NCBI GenBank assembly: GCA_035468285.1
Contig: DATISY010000103.1
Span: 1 to 23,327, forward strand
From: PALSA-555 sp035468285
GTDB lineage: Bacteria; Actinomycetota; Acidimicrobiia; IMCC26256; PALSA-555
Direction: 5' to 3'
Length of the DNA: 23,327 nt
This document shows positions 1-8,467 of this stretch, piece by piece; position 1 is the stretch's first letter, and each line of letters begins with the position of its first letter. The notes under the pieces were generated by a model. It worked only from the letters and a program-made list of their open reading frames with translations, was not told the DNA's origin and made no database searches. The position numbers and the translations under genes are program-made.

Positions 1-342
1 CCCGTGGGGTCGCGCCGCTCGCCTGACACGTCGGGGTACGCAGGCCCGGGTCGCGGTGTCCGTTGCGCCGGCCCGGGCCCGACCGGCCGCGCCCGCTCCC
101 CCCACCCGTCGGGGGCGACCCGCTTCCCACCCCTCATCCACCGCGGGCTGATTATGCGATGGGCCGGCCCGCGCCCACAAGCGCCGACGGTCTCGGGTCT
201 CGGCCTCGGGCCGGGCGGGGCGGACGAGCCGCACCGGCTGTCACAGGGCCGCGCCAGAATGGGCCGCAAGACCCGAGCCGGACGAATCGAGAAAGGCAAC
301 GGTGGAGCCCATCCCTGCGGGCCGGACCGACCGGCACCCACG
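1..342. other. 5' flank of lhr, no convincing gene
   Basis: The reading frame of the helicase is open back to position 4, but the translated stretch is Pro/Arg/Gly-rich low-complexity sequence without resemblance to the helicase family, as expected for non-coding DNA at this GC content. In-frame ATG codons at about 154 and 259 exist but would add unrelated residues. A small AT-richer island near 146-160 could hold a promoter, but I see no confident -10/-35 pair. No RNA gene was recognised. Confidence 0.5.
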
Positions 343-3300
343 ATGACCGCCACCGCGGCTGCTTCGACGCGTCCCGACCCCGGCCCCGACGCGGCCCCGG
401 GTCCCCTCGATCGGTTCCACCCGGCCGTCGCGACCTGGTTCCGACGACGGTTCCCCGACGGGCCGACGGTGCCACAACGGTCCGGGTGGCAACACATCGC
501 CGGGGGCACCGACACGCTGATCGCCGCGCCGACCGGATCTGGGAAGACGCTCGCCGGGTTCCTCGTCTGCATCGACGACCTGTACCGGCGCCATGACGCG
601 GGCGAGCCGGTCGAGACCGCCACCCAGGTCGTGTACGTGTCGCCCCTCAAAGCCCTCGCGGTCGACATCGCCGAGAACCTCGACGGTCCCCTCGATGAGA
701 TCGCCGACATCGCCCGCGAGCTCGGGTTCGATCCGCCCGGCCTGCGCGTCGCGGTCCGAACCGGTGACACCACCAGCTCCCAGCGAGCCGCGATGCTCCG
801 CAACCCGCCCAACTTCGTGGTGACCACCCCCGAGTCGCTGTACCTGCTCGTCACGAGCGCCAAGAGCCGTGAGCGGCTCCAGACGGTCGAGACGGTCATC
901 GTCGACGAGATCCATGCCGTCGCCCGCGACAAGCGCGGCGCGCACCTCGCGGTCACCCTCGAACGGCTGGAAGCACTCTGCGATCGGCGCCCCCAACGGA
1001 TCGGGCTGTCCGCCACCCAACGACCGATCGAGCGCATCGCCGCGCTCCTCGTCGGGGACCGCTCCCAGCCAGCCATCGTCGACGCCGGGCATCAACGCGA
1101 CCTCGACCTGGCGCTCGAGCTACCCGACGGCGAGCTCGAGGCTGTCACCTCCGCGGAGCAGATGGCTGACGTCCTCGACCGCATCGCGCAGCTCGTCGAC
1201 GAGCACCGAACCACGCTCGTGTTCGTCAACACCCGGCGGCTCGCGGAGCGGTTCGCGCACCTCCTCGCCGAACGCGTCGGCGACGACGTCGTCGCCGCGC
1301 ACCACGGCAGCCTATCCAAAGATCGCCGGCACCGGGTCGAGACGCGACTCCGCGCCGGGCAGCTCAAGGCGCTGGTCGCCACCGCGTCCCTGGAGCTCGG
1401 CATCGACATCGGACCGGTCGAGCTGGTGTGCCAGATCGGGTCGCCCCGCAGCATCGCGACCCTCCTGCAACGGGTCGGCCGGTCCAACCACAGCCGGGCC
1501 GGCACCCCCAAGGGTCGCCTCTACCCGCTGACCCGAGACGAGCTCGTGGAATGCGCCGCGCTGCTCGTCGCGGTGCGGGCCGGCCGGCTCGACAGCATCG
1601 AGTTGTCACACCTGCCGCTCGACATCGCCGCTCAGCATGTCGTCGCGGAGACCGCGGCGAAGGAATGGCGGACCGACGACTTGTACCAGCTGATCCGACG
1701 GGCGGCGCCGTTCACGGACCTGACCCGGGCCCAGTTCGACGAGGTCGTCGACCTCGTGGCCGACGGCGTCCAGACCGGCCGCGGCCGCCGGGGCGCGTAC
1801 GTGCATCACGACCGGGTGAACGGCGAGCTGCGCGGCCGGAAGGGCGCGCGCCTCGCCGCGCTCACCTCGGGAGGGGCGATCCCCGAGATCGGCGACTACC
1901 GCGTCGTCGCCGAACCGGACGACACGTTCATCGGCACCGTCAACGAGGACTGGGCGATGGAGTCGATGGCGGGTGACATCTTCCTCCTCGGGACGCACTC
2001 GTGGCAGATCCGACGAGTCGAGTCCGGTGTCGTGCGCGTCCGCGACGCCGCGGGTGCCCCACCGACGGTCCCGTTCTGGATGGGCGAAGCGCCCGCTCGG
2101 ACCGCCGAGCTCTCCACCGAGGTCTCGGACCTGCGCCACCAGATCGACGCGTTCCTCGGCGCGAGTGACCCCGACGGCGCCCGCCGCTGGCTGACCGAGA
2201 CCGCAGGCATCGGCTCGGACGCGGCGACGATGATCATCGACTACCTCGCGGTGGGTCGCGCCGCGCTCGGCGCGACCCCCACCCAGGACCAGCTGATCCT
2301 CGAGCGGTTCTTCGACGAAGCCGGCGGGATGCAGCTCGTCATCCACTCGCCGCACGGCGGACGGATCAACCGGGCGCTCGGGCTCGCGTTACGCAAGAAG
2401 TTCTGTCGCACGTTCAACTTTGAGCTCCAGGCCGCCGCGAACGACGACGCGATCGTCTTGTCCCTCGGGCCGCACCACAGCTTCCCCCTCGACGAGGTCC
2501 CCCGGTACGTGAGCAGCCGGACGGTCGACGAGACCCTGCGACAGGCGATCCTCGACTCCCCGATGTTCCTGTCCCGGTGGCGGTGGAACCTGAACCGGGC
2601 GCTCATCGTCCTGCGGTTCCGTGGCGGGCGCCGGAACCCGCCCCCCATCCAACGGATGGAAGCGGACGATCTCATGGCCGCCGTGTTCCCACAGGCCGCC
2701 GCCTGCCAGGAGAACGTCACGGGGCCCATCGAGATCCCCGACCAGGTCCTCGTCCGCCAGACCATCACCGACACCCTCCACGAGGCGCTCGACGTGGACG
2801 GGCTGCGCGCCCTGCTCGTCGCCATCGAGACGGGTGACATCACGGTGCGCTGCTGCGACACCACCGAGCCGTCCGTCCTCGCCCACGAGATCATCACCGC
2901 CCGCCCGTACGCGTTCCTGGACGACGAGGAGCTCCCCAACCGGCGCACCCGCGCCGTGACGCTGCGCCGCGGGCTGAGCGTCGACCTGACGTCGATCGGC
3001 GCGCTCGAGCCCGCCGCCGTCGAGCAGGTCCAGGCCGAGGTGACGCCGGAGCCCACGACGGCCGACGACCTCCACGACCTGCTGTGCTCCCTCGTCGTCG
3101 CGCACCCCCGGGGCGACTGGGACCTCTTGTGGCGCGAGCTCGTCGACCGGGGACGCGGCCAGCTCATCGACCATTACGGAGGCGAGCTGTGGTGCGCGAC
3201 CGAAGCCGAGGAGGACGCTCGACGCGCCGTCGCCGGCGACGACGACGCGGTGGCGGCCGTGCTCCGCGGTCATCTGGAGATCTCGGGGATCACGACCGCG

Positions 3301-4572
3301 GAGGCCCTCGCCGAGACGACCACCCTGCCGGCAGGGCGGGTCGCGGCGGGACTGGCCATCCTCGAGCACGAGGGCTTCGCGCTCCAAGGCCGCTACACCG
3401 GATCGGACATCGAGTGGGTCGCCCGTCGGCTCCTGGCCCGCATGCACGCGTACTCGCGGCGCAGCCGACGCGACCGGGTCCACGCCGCCAGCGCGCAAGA
3501 CTTCATGCGCTTCGCGCTCCGCTGGCAGCACGTCGCGCCGGGCACCCAGGTCGCAGGTGACGTCGGCTTGGTCGCGGTCATCAACCAACTGCAGGGATTC
3601 GAGACCGCGGCAGTCGCGTGGGAACCCGAGCTGCTCAGCCGACGGCTGCGGGACTATCGACCGGGGCTCCTCGACCATCTCTGTCACGACGGGCAGGTCG
3701 GGTGGCTGCGACTCACGCCCCGGGCCCGCGACGACGGGGCGACACCACCCGGTGTGCCGTCGAAGGCGACACCGATCTCGATCGTGTTCCGCGACGATCT
3801 GGGGTGGCTCCTCGAAGCCGCCCGGGCCGGCGGCGACCCCAGCGAACCCACCGTGGGGGCGACGGCCGAGATCCTCGAGGTGCTCCACGCTCGGGGCGCG
3901 TGCTTCGCGACCGAGCTCGTCACCGCGACGCGCCGTCTCCCCGCCGACATCGAGCGGGCCTTGTGGGACGGCGTCGCCCGGGGCCTCGTGACGTCGGACG
4001 GGTTCGGGGCGGTCCGCGCCCGGATCGCGGACCGTCGCCGGCCCGACACCCGCCGGCTGTCGCGGCTCATGCGGGGCGGCCACGTCGCCACGACGGGCGC
4101 GGGCCGTTGGTCGTTGGTGCCGCCGACCGGCACCGACGTCGACCGGGACGAGCTGGCGGAAGCGGTCGCGGAGCTGCTCCTCAACCGGTGGGGTGTCGTG
4201 TTCCGTGACCTCGCGGTCCACGACTCGATCCGCTTCCCGTGGCGGGACGTGCAGCGCGCCCTCCGTCGGCTCGAAGACCGGGGCCTCGTGCGCGGTGGCC
4301 GGTTCGTGACCGGGTTCAGCGGCGAGCAGTACGCGCTGCCCGCCGCGGTCGAACAGCTGGCCCAGGTGCGCAAGCAGACCCGCTCGGGTGAACGGGTGAC
4401 CGTGAACGCCACCGATCCGCTCAACCTCACCGGGGTGATCGTCCCCGGCCCGGTCGTGCCCGCGGTGCGGACCCGCCGGGTCGTCTACGTCGACGGGGTC
4501 CCCGAGGGGAGCCCGCTCGTGGACACCTCGGCCGAGCCCGAGCCGCTCGAACCGGCCGACGTGGCGGTCTAG
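343..4572 (+). CDS. lhr: Lhr-family ATP-dependent helicase, full length
   Basis: The 1409-residue protein matches the size of long bacterial Lhr helicases, which are superfamily 2 3'-to-5' translocases that unwind RNA:DNA hybrids and are linked to DNA repair. Visible motifs are Walker A APTGSGKT (residues 62-69), the DEIH box (188-191), SAT (about 223-225) and QRVGRS motif VI (376-381). A DEAD/H-associated Lhr-core region follows, with a KKFCRTFNFELQ segment near residue 682. The long Lhr C-terminal domain ends with a winged-helix-like stretch around residues 1286-1333. The start at ATG 343 was chosen because family similarity begins shortly after it. The ribosome binding site is weak (GGTGGAG, 35 nt upstream), so the exact start is uncertain. 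Mycobacterial lhr often lies beside nei, but no glycosylase gene is next to it here. Its stop overlaps the stop of the convergent VOC gene. Confidence 0.93.
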   Translation: MTATAAASTRPDPGPDAAPGPLDRFHPAVATWFRRRFPDGPTVPQRSGWQHIAGGTDTLIAAPTGSGKTLAGFLVCIDDLYRRHDAGEPVETATQVVYVSPLKALAVDIAENLDGPLDEIADIARELGFDPPGLRVAVRTGDTTSSQRAAMLRNPPNFVVTTPESLYLLVTSAKSRERLQTVETVIVDEIHAVARDKRGAHLAVTLERLEALCDRRPQRIGLSATQRPIERIAALLVGDRSQPAIVDAGHQRDLDLALELPDGELEAVTSAEQMADVLDRIAQLVDEHRTTLVFVNTRRLAERFAHLLAERVGDDVVAAHHGSLSKDRRHRVETRLRAGQLKALVATASLELGIDIGPVELVCQIGSPRSIATLLQRVGRSNHSRAGTPKGRLYPLTRDELVECAALLVAVRAGRLDSIELSHLPLDIAAQHVVAETAAKEWRTDDLYQLIRRAAPFTDLTRAQFDEVVDLVADGVQTGRGRRGAYVHHDRVNGELRGRKGARLAALTSGGAIPEIGDYRVVAEPDDTFIGTVNEDWAMESMAGDIFLLGTHSWQIRRVESGVVRVRDAAGAPPTVPFWMGEAPARTAELSTEVSDLRHQIDAFLGASDPDGARRWLTETAGIGSDAATMIIDYLAVGRAALGATPTQDQLILERFFDEAGGMQLVIHSPHGGRINRALGLALRKKFCRTFNFELQAAANDDAIVLSLGPHHSFPLDEVPRYVSSRTVDETLRQAILDSPMFLSRWRWNLNRALIVLRFRGGRRNPPPIQRMEADDLMAAVFPQAAACQENVTGPIEIPDQVLVRQTITDTLHEALDVDGLRALLVAIETGDITVRCCDTTEPSVLAHEIITARPYAFLDDEELPNRRTRAVTLRRGLSVDLTSIGALEPAAVEQVQAEVTPEPTTADDLHDLLCSLVVAHPRGDWDLLWRELVDRGRGQLIDHYGGELWCATEAEEDARRAVAGDDDAVAAVLRGHLEISGITTAEALAETTTLPAGRVAAGLAILEHEGFALQGRYTGSDIEWVARRLLARMHAYSRRSRRDRVHAASAQDFMRFALRWQHVAPGTQVAGDVGLVAVINQLQGFETAAVAWEPELLSRRLRDYRPGLLDHLCHDGQVGWLRLTPRARDDGATPPGVPSKATPISIVFRDDLGWLLEAARAGGDPSEPTVGATAEILEVLHARGACFATELVTATRRLPADIERALWDGVARGLVTSDGFGAVRARIADRRRPDTRRLSRLMRGGHVATTGAGRWSLVPPTGTDVDRDELAEAVAELLLNRWGVVFRDLAVHDSIRFPWRDVQRALRRLEDRGLVRGGRFVTGFSGEQYALPAAVEQLAQVRKQTRSGERVTVNATDPLNLTGVIVPGPVVPAVRTRRVVYVDGVPEGSPLVDTSAEPEPLEPADVAV

Positions 4573-5039
4573 GGGTCGCTGATCCGGGCGTAGCCCGAGG
4601 CTGGGGTCCCCGGCGGGTTGACCACGCCCGGCTCGGCGTGCGGGTTCTCGACGCACACCTCACCCTCGAGCCCGTCGGGGTCACGGAAGAACAGGCTCAG
4701 GATCTCCCCGAAGTCGGTCACGAACCCGTCCGTGGCGCCCCGGGCGATCAGCCGGTCCCGGATCAGATCGAACGCCTCCAGAGAGTCCGCGTGCAGACCG
4801 AGGTGGTCGATCCGGCCGCGCCCGAACATCGGCGTCTGGCGCTCGGCTTCGTGATTGTCCGCCACCTGGAACACGTTGAGCTTCGCGGTCGGCCCGATGT
4901 CGACGAACGACAACGTGACGCCCTCCCGCTCCGGTATCTCCGCCGAGACGGTCGCGTCAAAGACCTCCCGATAGAACGCGTGGAACCGCGGCAGGTCCTT
5001 CGTCAGGATCGCCACGTGGTTGACACCGCTCAACAGCAC
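4569..5039 (-). CDS. VOC (glyoxalase/bleomycin-resistance fold) family protein
   Basis: This 156-residue protein has the paired beta-alpha-beta-beta-beta layout of vicinal-oxygen-chelate proteins. His8 in the NHVAI strand, His79 in IDHLGLH and acidic residues in GLEGEV (125-127) are plausible metal ligands, so it could be a metal-dependent dioxygenase, lyase or isomerase. The substrate cannot be read from the sequence. The start is GTG 5039, fixed by a strong AAGGAGGT ribosome binding site with a 6-nt spacer. It lies 24 bp downstream of the ketol-acid-reductoisomerase-like gene on the same strand and is probably co-transcribed with it. Its TAG stop shares a CTAG tetranucleotide with the lhr stop. 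Confidence 0.88.
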   Translation of the reverse strand: MLLSGVNHVAILTKDLPRFHAFYREVFDATVSAEIPEREGVTLSFVDIGPTAKLNVFQVADNHEAERQTPMFGRGRIDHLGLHADSLEAFDLIRDRLIARGATDGFVTDFGEILSLFFRDPDGLEGEVCVENPHAEPGVVNPPGTPASGYARISDP

Positions 5040-5063
5040 GGCCCGACCTCCTTCACGGTCCGT

Positions 5064-6038
5064 TCACCGGTGGATGGCCCCTTCGCCGAGCTCTCTGCGG
5101 AGCGCCTCCTCGAACTGCTGCACCGCCGCCCCGGCGCGCTGCTCGCGAAGCCGCTCCAGGTTCGGATACCCGGCGTCTCGCTCCCCGTCCCACTCGTCGG
5201 CGAACCGACCCGACGAGATGTCGTCCACGAGGCGCCGCATCGTCGTCATCACATCGAGGTCCTCGTACGCGTCGCGGCGGGTGAGCTGGCCGTACTGGCT
5301 GGTCGGCGAGTGGAACCCGAACTGGGCGGCGTAGCCACCTTCCCGCACCAGGCGCATCGTCCGCTCGAACTCGCCCGAGAGGACCAGCTCGGTGATCACC
5401 GCCTCGAGGGGGATGCCCTGCTCGGTCATGACTCGCACGAACGCGTTGTTGACCAGGCCGAGCGCGGGTGAGAGCGCCTGCTCGACCGCCAGGTCGAGGA
5501 TCGCCTCCTGGCGGGGGCTGAGCTCGATGGCGCCCTGGCGCAGCCCCCCGATCGCCTTGGCGACCGCGAGGACACGCTCCTGGGCCCGGCCGGTCGCGTC
5601 GTGCTGCACCCCCACTGCGGTGATGAACCCGATGCCCTCCTCGTAGCAGCGCCGCACCTCCGGGCCCAGCATGCGGGGGGCGACCATCCCGACGTCACCG
5701 TCGGGCCCGAACCGGCCGAACGCCAGCGTGTACCCGCTCGCGACGACGGTCAGCGCGTCGGCGCCGCGCTCGAGGCCTACGCCGGGGATGACGTCATCGG
5801 GCACGAGGACGCAGACCACGTCGGCGCCGTTCGCGCCCGCGAGGTCGGTGGGCGTGAACCCGTCGGTGACGGCCTGCTCCCGGCTGGCGTCGGCGCGCAC
5901 GCAGACGCTGACGTCGAAACCCGAGTCCCGCAGGTTCAGCGCCCAGGACCGACCTTGGTTCCCGTAGCCGACGACCGCGACGGTTGATCCGTCGAGCGCG
6001 GCGAGGTCGGCGTCGTCGTCGTGGTAGATCGTCGTCAC
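5064..6038 (-). CDS. Ketol-acid reductoisomerase-like (IlvC-like) protein with altered active site
   Basis: The 324-residue protein has an N-terminal Rossmann domain (GYGNQG at 24-29) followed by an all-helical IlvC-type C-terminal domain (about 185-310), the length and order of class I ketol-acid reductoisomerases. The Mg-site pair D182/E186 in the LDLAVEQ segment is kept, and E217 may match another ligand. However, the usual AHG histidine is replaced (ASG, Ser101), the VAPK lysine is Arg122, and the second ECLHE metal motif is not preserved. True acetohydroxyacid isomeroreductase activity is therefore doubtful, and a related NAD(P)-dependent reductase or isomerase is more likely. No ilvB, ilvN or leu genes are nearby. 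Start GTG 6038 gives the typical family N-terminus, and a TAGAGT hexamer ends 6 nt before it, suggesting a leaderless mRNA shared with the downstream VOC gene. Confidence 0.85.
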   Translation of the reverse strand: MTTIYHDDDADLAALDGSTVAVVGYGNQGRSWALNLRDSGFDVSVCVRADASREQAVTDGFTPTDLAGANGADVVCVLVPDDVIPGVGLERGADALTVVASGYTLAFGRFGPDGDVGMVAPRMLGPEVRRCYEEGIGFITAVGVQHDATGRAQERVLAVAKAIGGLRQGAIELSPRQEAILDLAVEQALSPALGLVNNAFVRVMTEQGIPLEAVITELVLSGEFERTMRLVREGGYAAQFGFHSPTSQYGQLTRRDAYEDLDVMTTMRRLVDDISSGRFADEWDGERDAGYPNLERLREQRAGAAVQQFEEALRRELGEGAIHR

Positions 6039-6044
6039 GGCCGC

Positions 6045-6050
6045 ACTCTA
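6045..6050 (-). promoter_or_regulatory. -10 hexamer TAGAGT, leaderless start of the IlvC-like gene
   Basis: On the minus strand TAGAGT fits the actinobacterial TANNNT -10 consensus and is followed by 6 nt and then the GTG start. No Shine-Dalgarno lies in that gap, so transcription probably begins at or next to the start codon. No clear -35 was seen. Confidence 0.5.
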
Positions 6051-6061
6051 CGACGGCTCCG

Positions 6062-6472
6062 CTACGCGATGCTCACAGCCGCCGCCGCGACACCGAGCAC
6101 GAGACACAGCGGCGAGTAGAGGCGCGTGTCGCGACGGGCGAACGCGGTGTCCCGGACCCGCTTGGAGAAGCCGATCCATCGGCCGTCACCCACGGCGCGG
6201 GCAAGGAGGACGACGGCGACACCGCCGCACCCGGCCCGGAACACGACCCGCGGGGACCACCCGACGCCACCGCCGACGAGTAGGACCGCGCTGACGGTCA
6301 GCAGCCCCGCGACCACGAACGTCGCCGCCGGTCCCGGCGCGATCATCGGCCGCCCCTCCACCGTCGGGATGACCGCGGACCCACCGCGATGCCCACCCAA
6401 CGCCCAGTAGACGTGGACCGCGGCCAGCGTCGCGAGCACGGCGGCCGCGCCGGCCGCCACCCCCTCGATCAC
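6062..6472 (-). CDS. DUF3995-type small integral membrane protein
   Basis: This 136-residue protein has about four hydrophobic segments (near 5-22, 48-66, 72-92 and 120-136) and the N-terminal HVYWALGG motif followed by PTVEGRP, both characteristic of DUF3995 membrane proteins as I recall the family. Function is unknown. The start is GTG 6472 with only a weak GAGG about 7 nt upstream. It lies between a VOC gene (48 bp upstream) and the IlvC-like gene (23 bp downstream) on the same strand, so it may be read from the upstream VOC promoter. The IlvC-like gene appears to have its own promoter inside the end of this gene. Confidence 0.8.
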   Translation of the reverse strand: MIEGVAAGAAAVLATLAAVHVYWALGGHRGGSAVIPTVEGRPMIAPGPAATFVVAGLLTVSAVLLVGGGVGWSPRVVFRAGCGGVAVVLLARAVGDGRWIGFSKRVRDTAFARRDTRLYSPLCLVLGVAAAAVSIA

Positions 6473-6520
6473 GACGGGCCTCGACGCCGTTCCCGGGGTC
6501 GGCCACGGCCCATTGCGTGC

Positions 6521-6886
6521 TCAGCGCTCGACGCGTTGACCAACCGCGATCTGGTGCCCGTCGGGGTCGCGGAGCACGAAGTCCCGCATCCCCCAGGGGT
6601 GCGTCGTGACCTCGGCGGTGATCTCGGCGCCCGCGTCGCGGCAGCGCTCGTACGCGGCGGTGACGTCGCTGACATCGACGTAGCACGCCGCGATCGCGGC
6701 GACCGCCGGTTCAGCCGTGGCGGCGAGCGCCAGCGAGGCGTCGTCCGCCGCGAGGATCGCGAACGTCACCGGCTCCCCCATCGTCACCACGGGTCGCAGC
6801 CCGAGCGTCCGCTCGAAGAACGCCACCGAGCGGGGGACCTCGCGTACCTCGAGGTTGGCTCGGATCCCGAGCAGGGTCGCACCCAT
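6521..6886 (-). CDS. VOC family protein (glyoxalase/bleomycin-resistance fold)
   Basis: This 121-residue single-domain VOC protein has an N-terminal half with SVAFFERTLGL and a C-terminal half with AAYERCRDAGAEI and WGMRDFVLRDPDGHQIAVGQ, the usual ending of bleomycin-resistance-like binding proteins and isomerases. The frame stays open 49 codons further upstream to 7033, but that part is Arg/Gly-rich and unrelated to the fold, so ATG 6886 is chosen. A TACCGT -10 hexamer ends 7 nt before this ATG, which supports it as a leaderless start. Substrate unknown. Confidence 0.87.
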   Translation of the reverse strand: MGATLLGIRANLEVREVPRSVAFFERTLGLRPVVTMGEPVTFAILAADDASLALAATAEPAVAAIAACYVDVSDVTAAYERCRDAGAEITAEVTTHPWGMRDFVLRDPDGHQIAVGQRVER

Positions 6887-6893
6887 CGCCCGT

Positions 6894-6899
6894 ACGGTA
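6894..6899 (-). promoter_or_regulatory. -10 hexamer TACCGT, leaderless start of the VOC gene at 6886
   Basis: TACCGT on the minus strand matches TANNNT and is separated from the ATG by 7 nt with no ribosome binding site. It also argues against the longer reading frame that begins at 7033, since that start would lie upstream of the transcript. Confidence 0.5.
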
Positions 6900-6972
6900 G
6901 GCGCGCCCGGCCCCACCCTCACGGGCCGCGACGTTCGACCTCCAGCGCCCGCGGTCCTGCGAGACTGCCGCG

Positions 6973-8409
6973 ATGCCGGCACGCCACGCCGCGGGCGCCT
7001 CGACGACGGTGACCCCCCGCCGGTTTCGACCATCGGGGCGCGGCGCAGTCGGATTGGCCGTCGCCATGCTCCTCGTCGCGGCGGGACTTCCGGCGTCGGC
7101 GGGCGCGAGCCCCGGCTCGCCCGGCCCGTACTTCACGGCTCCCTTCTCGGTCCGCACGAACCCGTTCACGTTCGGCCAGGATCCCTCGTGGACGCCTGAC
7201 GGGCGGGTGCTGTCCAACGAGCCCGACGCGTCGGGCACCGAGCAGGTGTCCGTCTCGCATCTCGACGGTTCGCAGCGGCGCTGCTTGACGTGCGGCCAGC
7301 CCGGACCGAACGGGTTCCCGCAGGAACGCCCCCAGGGGGACTGGATCCTGTTCTGCTCGTGGCGGGGCCAGACGGTGACGCTCGGCGCCCCCTGTCTCGG
7401 TGGCGTCGGCGCCAACCTGTACGTGATGCGACCCGATGGCTCGCACGTGACGCCGCTCACGTCGCAGCCACCGGGCACGGTGTACGACAACTACCACCCG
7501 GCGTGGTCCCCCGACGGCCGCCAGATCGTCTGGACCCATGTCGCCTTCGACCCGATCGCGGCGGGCGGGACCCGTTGGACGATGCTCGTCGGCGACTTCG
7601 TCGCGGGTGGAGGACGCCCTCGCCTGGCCGACGTCACGACCGTCGGGCCGGCCGAGAACACCGGCTACGAGACGCAGGTGTGGGCCCCCGACGGCAGCGG
7701 GTTCCTCTACACCGCCATGGGCCAGAGCGGGTCGGGATGGCTCAACCTCGAGCTCTACTTCCTGCGCGTCCACGGTCACGGCGCGACGCTCACGCACCCC
7801 CAGTCGGTGCACCTGACCGACAACAACACCGCCTGGGACGAGCAGGCTGTCTTCACCCCCGACATGAAGGACGTTATCTGGATGTCGAGCCGGGGATCAC
7901 CCAGCTGGTATCAGACCGTCATCACCGCGGCTCAGCAGACCGGGTTCGACGCGCCGATGCAGAACGAGACGTTCGGCCCGATGTTCTTCCTCACGATCGC
8001 CGACCCGGGGTTCCACACCGACCTCTACGAGCTGGACCTCGCCACCCACGCCACCCGGCGACTCACCGACCTCCACGCGATCATCCCCGAGTTCTACTTC
8101 GACCCGAGCGGCCGGCAGCTGCTCTGGAGCGAAGGGCGGCACGGCCGAACCGTCGTCGGGACGCTCGCCGCCTCCCCCACCCCGGGGCGGGTGGGCCCGC
8201 GGGTGGCGGTCGATCGGACCTGGGCCGGCGCGCCCCGTCACCCCGCGTCCGGGACGGCGTCGCCGGGCCCCCCGCCCACCCGGTCCGCTCCCCTGCCGAC
8301 GGTCGTCGTCGAGGGCGCGCCGGTGCTCCAAGCCCAGCTCACGGCGCTCGCCGCGCACCTCCAGGGGCTCCCGACCGGGCCGGCGTGCTGTCGAGCCACG
8401 ACCGGCTGA
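6973..8409 (+). CDS. Secreted TolB/PD40-type beta-propeller protein
   Basis: The 478-residue protein begins with a long Arg-containing n-region and a hydrophobic segment (about 26-43, ending ASAGAS), consistent with an export signal. Repeated PD40-like blades follow, each with a W-x-PDG-type turn: PSWTPDG (from residue 71), PAWSPDG, QVWAPDG, AVFTPDM and FYFDPSG. Such propellers bind partners or ligands outside the membrane, and no catalytic residues are evident. Two Cys-containing patches (CLTCGQPG and CLGGVG) could form disulfides. The last 70 residues are Pro/Ala-rich and leave the propeller pattern. Start ATG 6973 has no clear ribosome binding site. No TolA/Pal-type genes are nearby, so a Tol role is not implied. 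Confidence 0.82.
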   Translation: MPARHAAGASTTVTPRRFRPSGRGAVGLAVAMLLVAAGLPASAGASPGSPGPYFTAPFSVRTNPFTFGQDPSWTPDGRVLSNEPDASGTEQVSVSHLDGSQRRCLTCGQPGPNGFPQERPQGDWILFCSWRGQTVTLGAPCLGGVGANLYVMRPDGSHVTPLTSQPPGTVYDNYHPAWSPDGRQIVWTHVAFDPIAAGGTRWTMLVGDFVAGGGRPRLADVTTVGPAENTGYETQVWAPDGSGFLYTAMGQSGSGWLNLELYFLRVHGHGATLTHPQSVHLTDNNTAWDEQAVFTPDMKDVIWMSSRGSPSWYQTVITAAQQTGFDAPMQNETFGPMFFLTIADPGFHTDLYELDLATHATRRLTDLHAIIPEFYFDPSGRQLLWSEGRHGRTVVGTLAASPTPGRVGPRVAVDRTWAGAPRHPASGTASPGPPPTRSAPLPTVVVEGAPVLQAQLTALAAHLQGLPTGPACCRATTG

Positions 8410-8455
8410 CACCACCCACGCACGCTCGGGACGCGAGCACGACGACGGCGGGGGC

Positions 8456-8461
8456 TACGTT
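8456..8461 (+). promoter_or_regulatory. -10 hexamer TACGTT, leaderless start of the deaminase gene
   Basis: GGGGCTACGTT ends 6 nt before ATG 8468 and there is no Shine-Dalgarno in between, so a leaderless mRNA is likely. The same GGCTACGTT string with the same 6-nt gap precedes the small membrane protein gene starting at 19884. Confidence 0.55.
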
Positions 8462-8467
8462 GCGCGC

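Noticed and set aside
4..342. N-terminal extension of the helicase
   Set aside because: Low-complexity Pro/Arg sequence with no helicase similarity; an open frame of this size is common by chance in such GC-rich DNA.
2389..4656. 755-residue open frame antisense to lhr
   Set aside because: Its translation is low-complexity and Arg/Gly/Asp-rich without domain motifs. It mirrors the codon bias of the helicase, which has all family motifs on the plus strand.
5064..6038. Calling this gene ilvC
   Set aside because: Key catalytic positions differ from true ketol-acid reductoisomerases, so the symbol would overstate the evidence.
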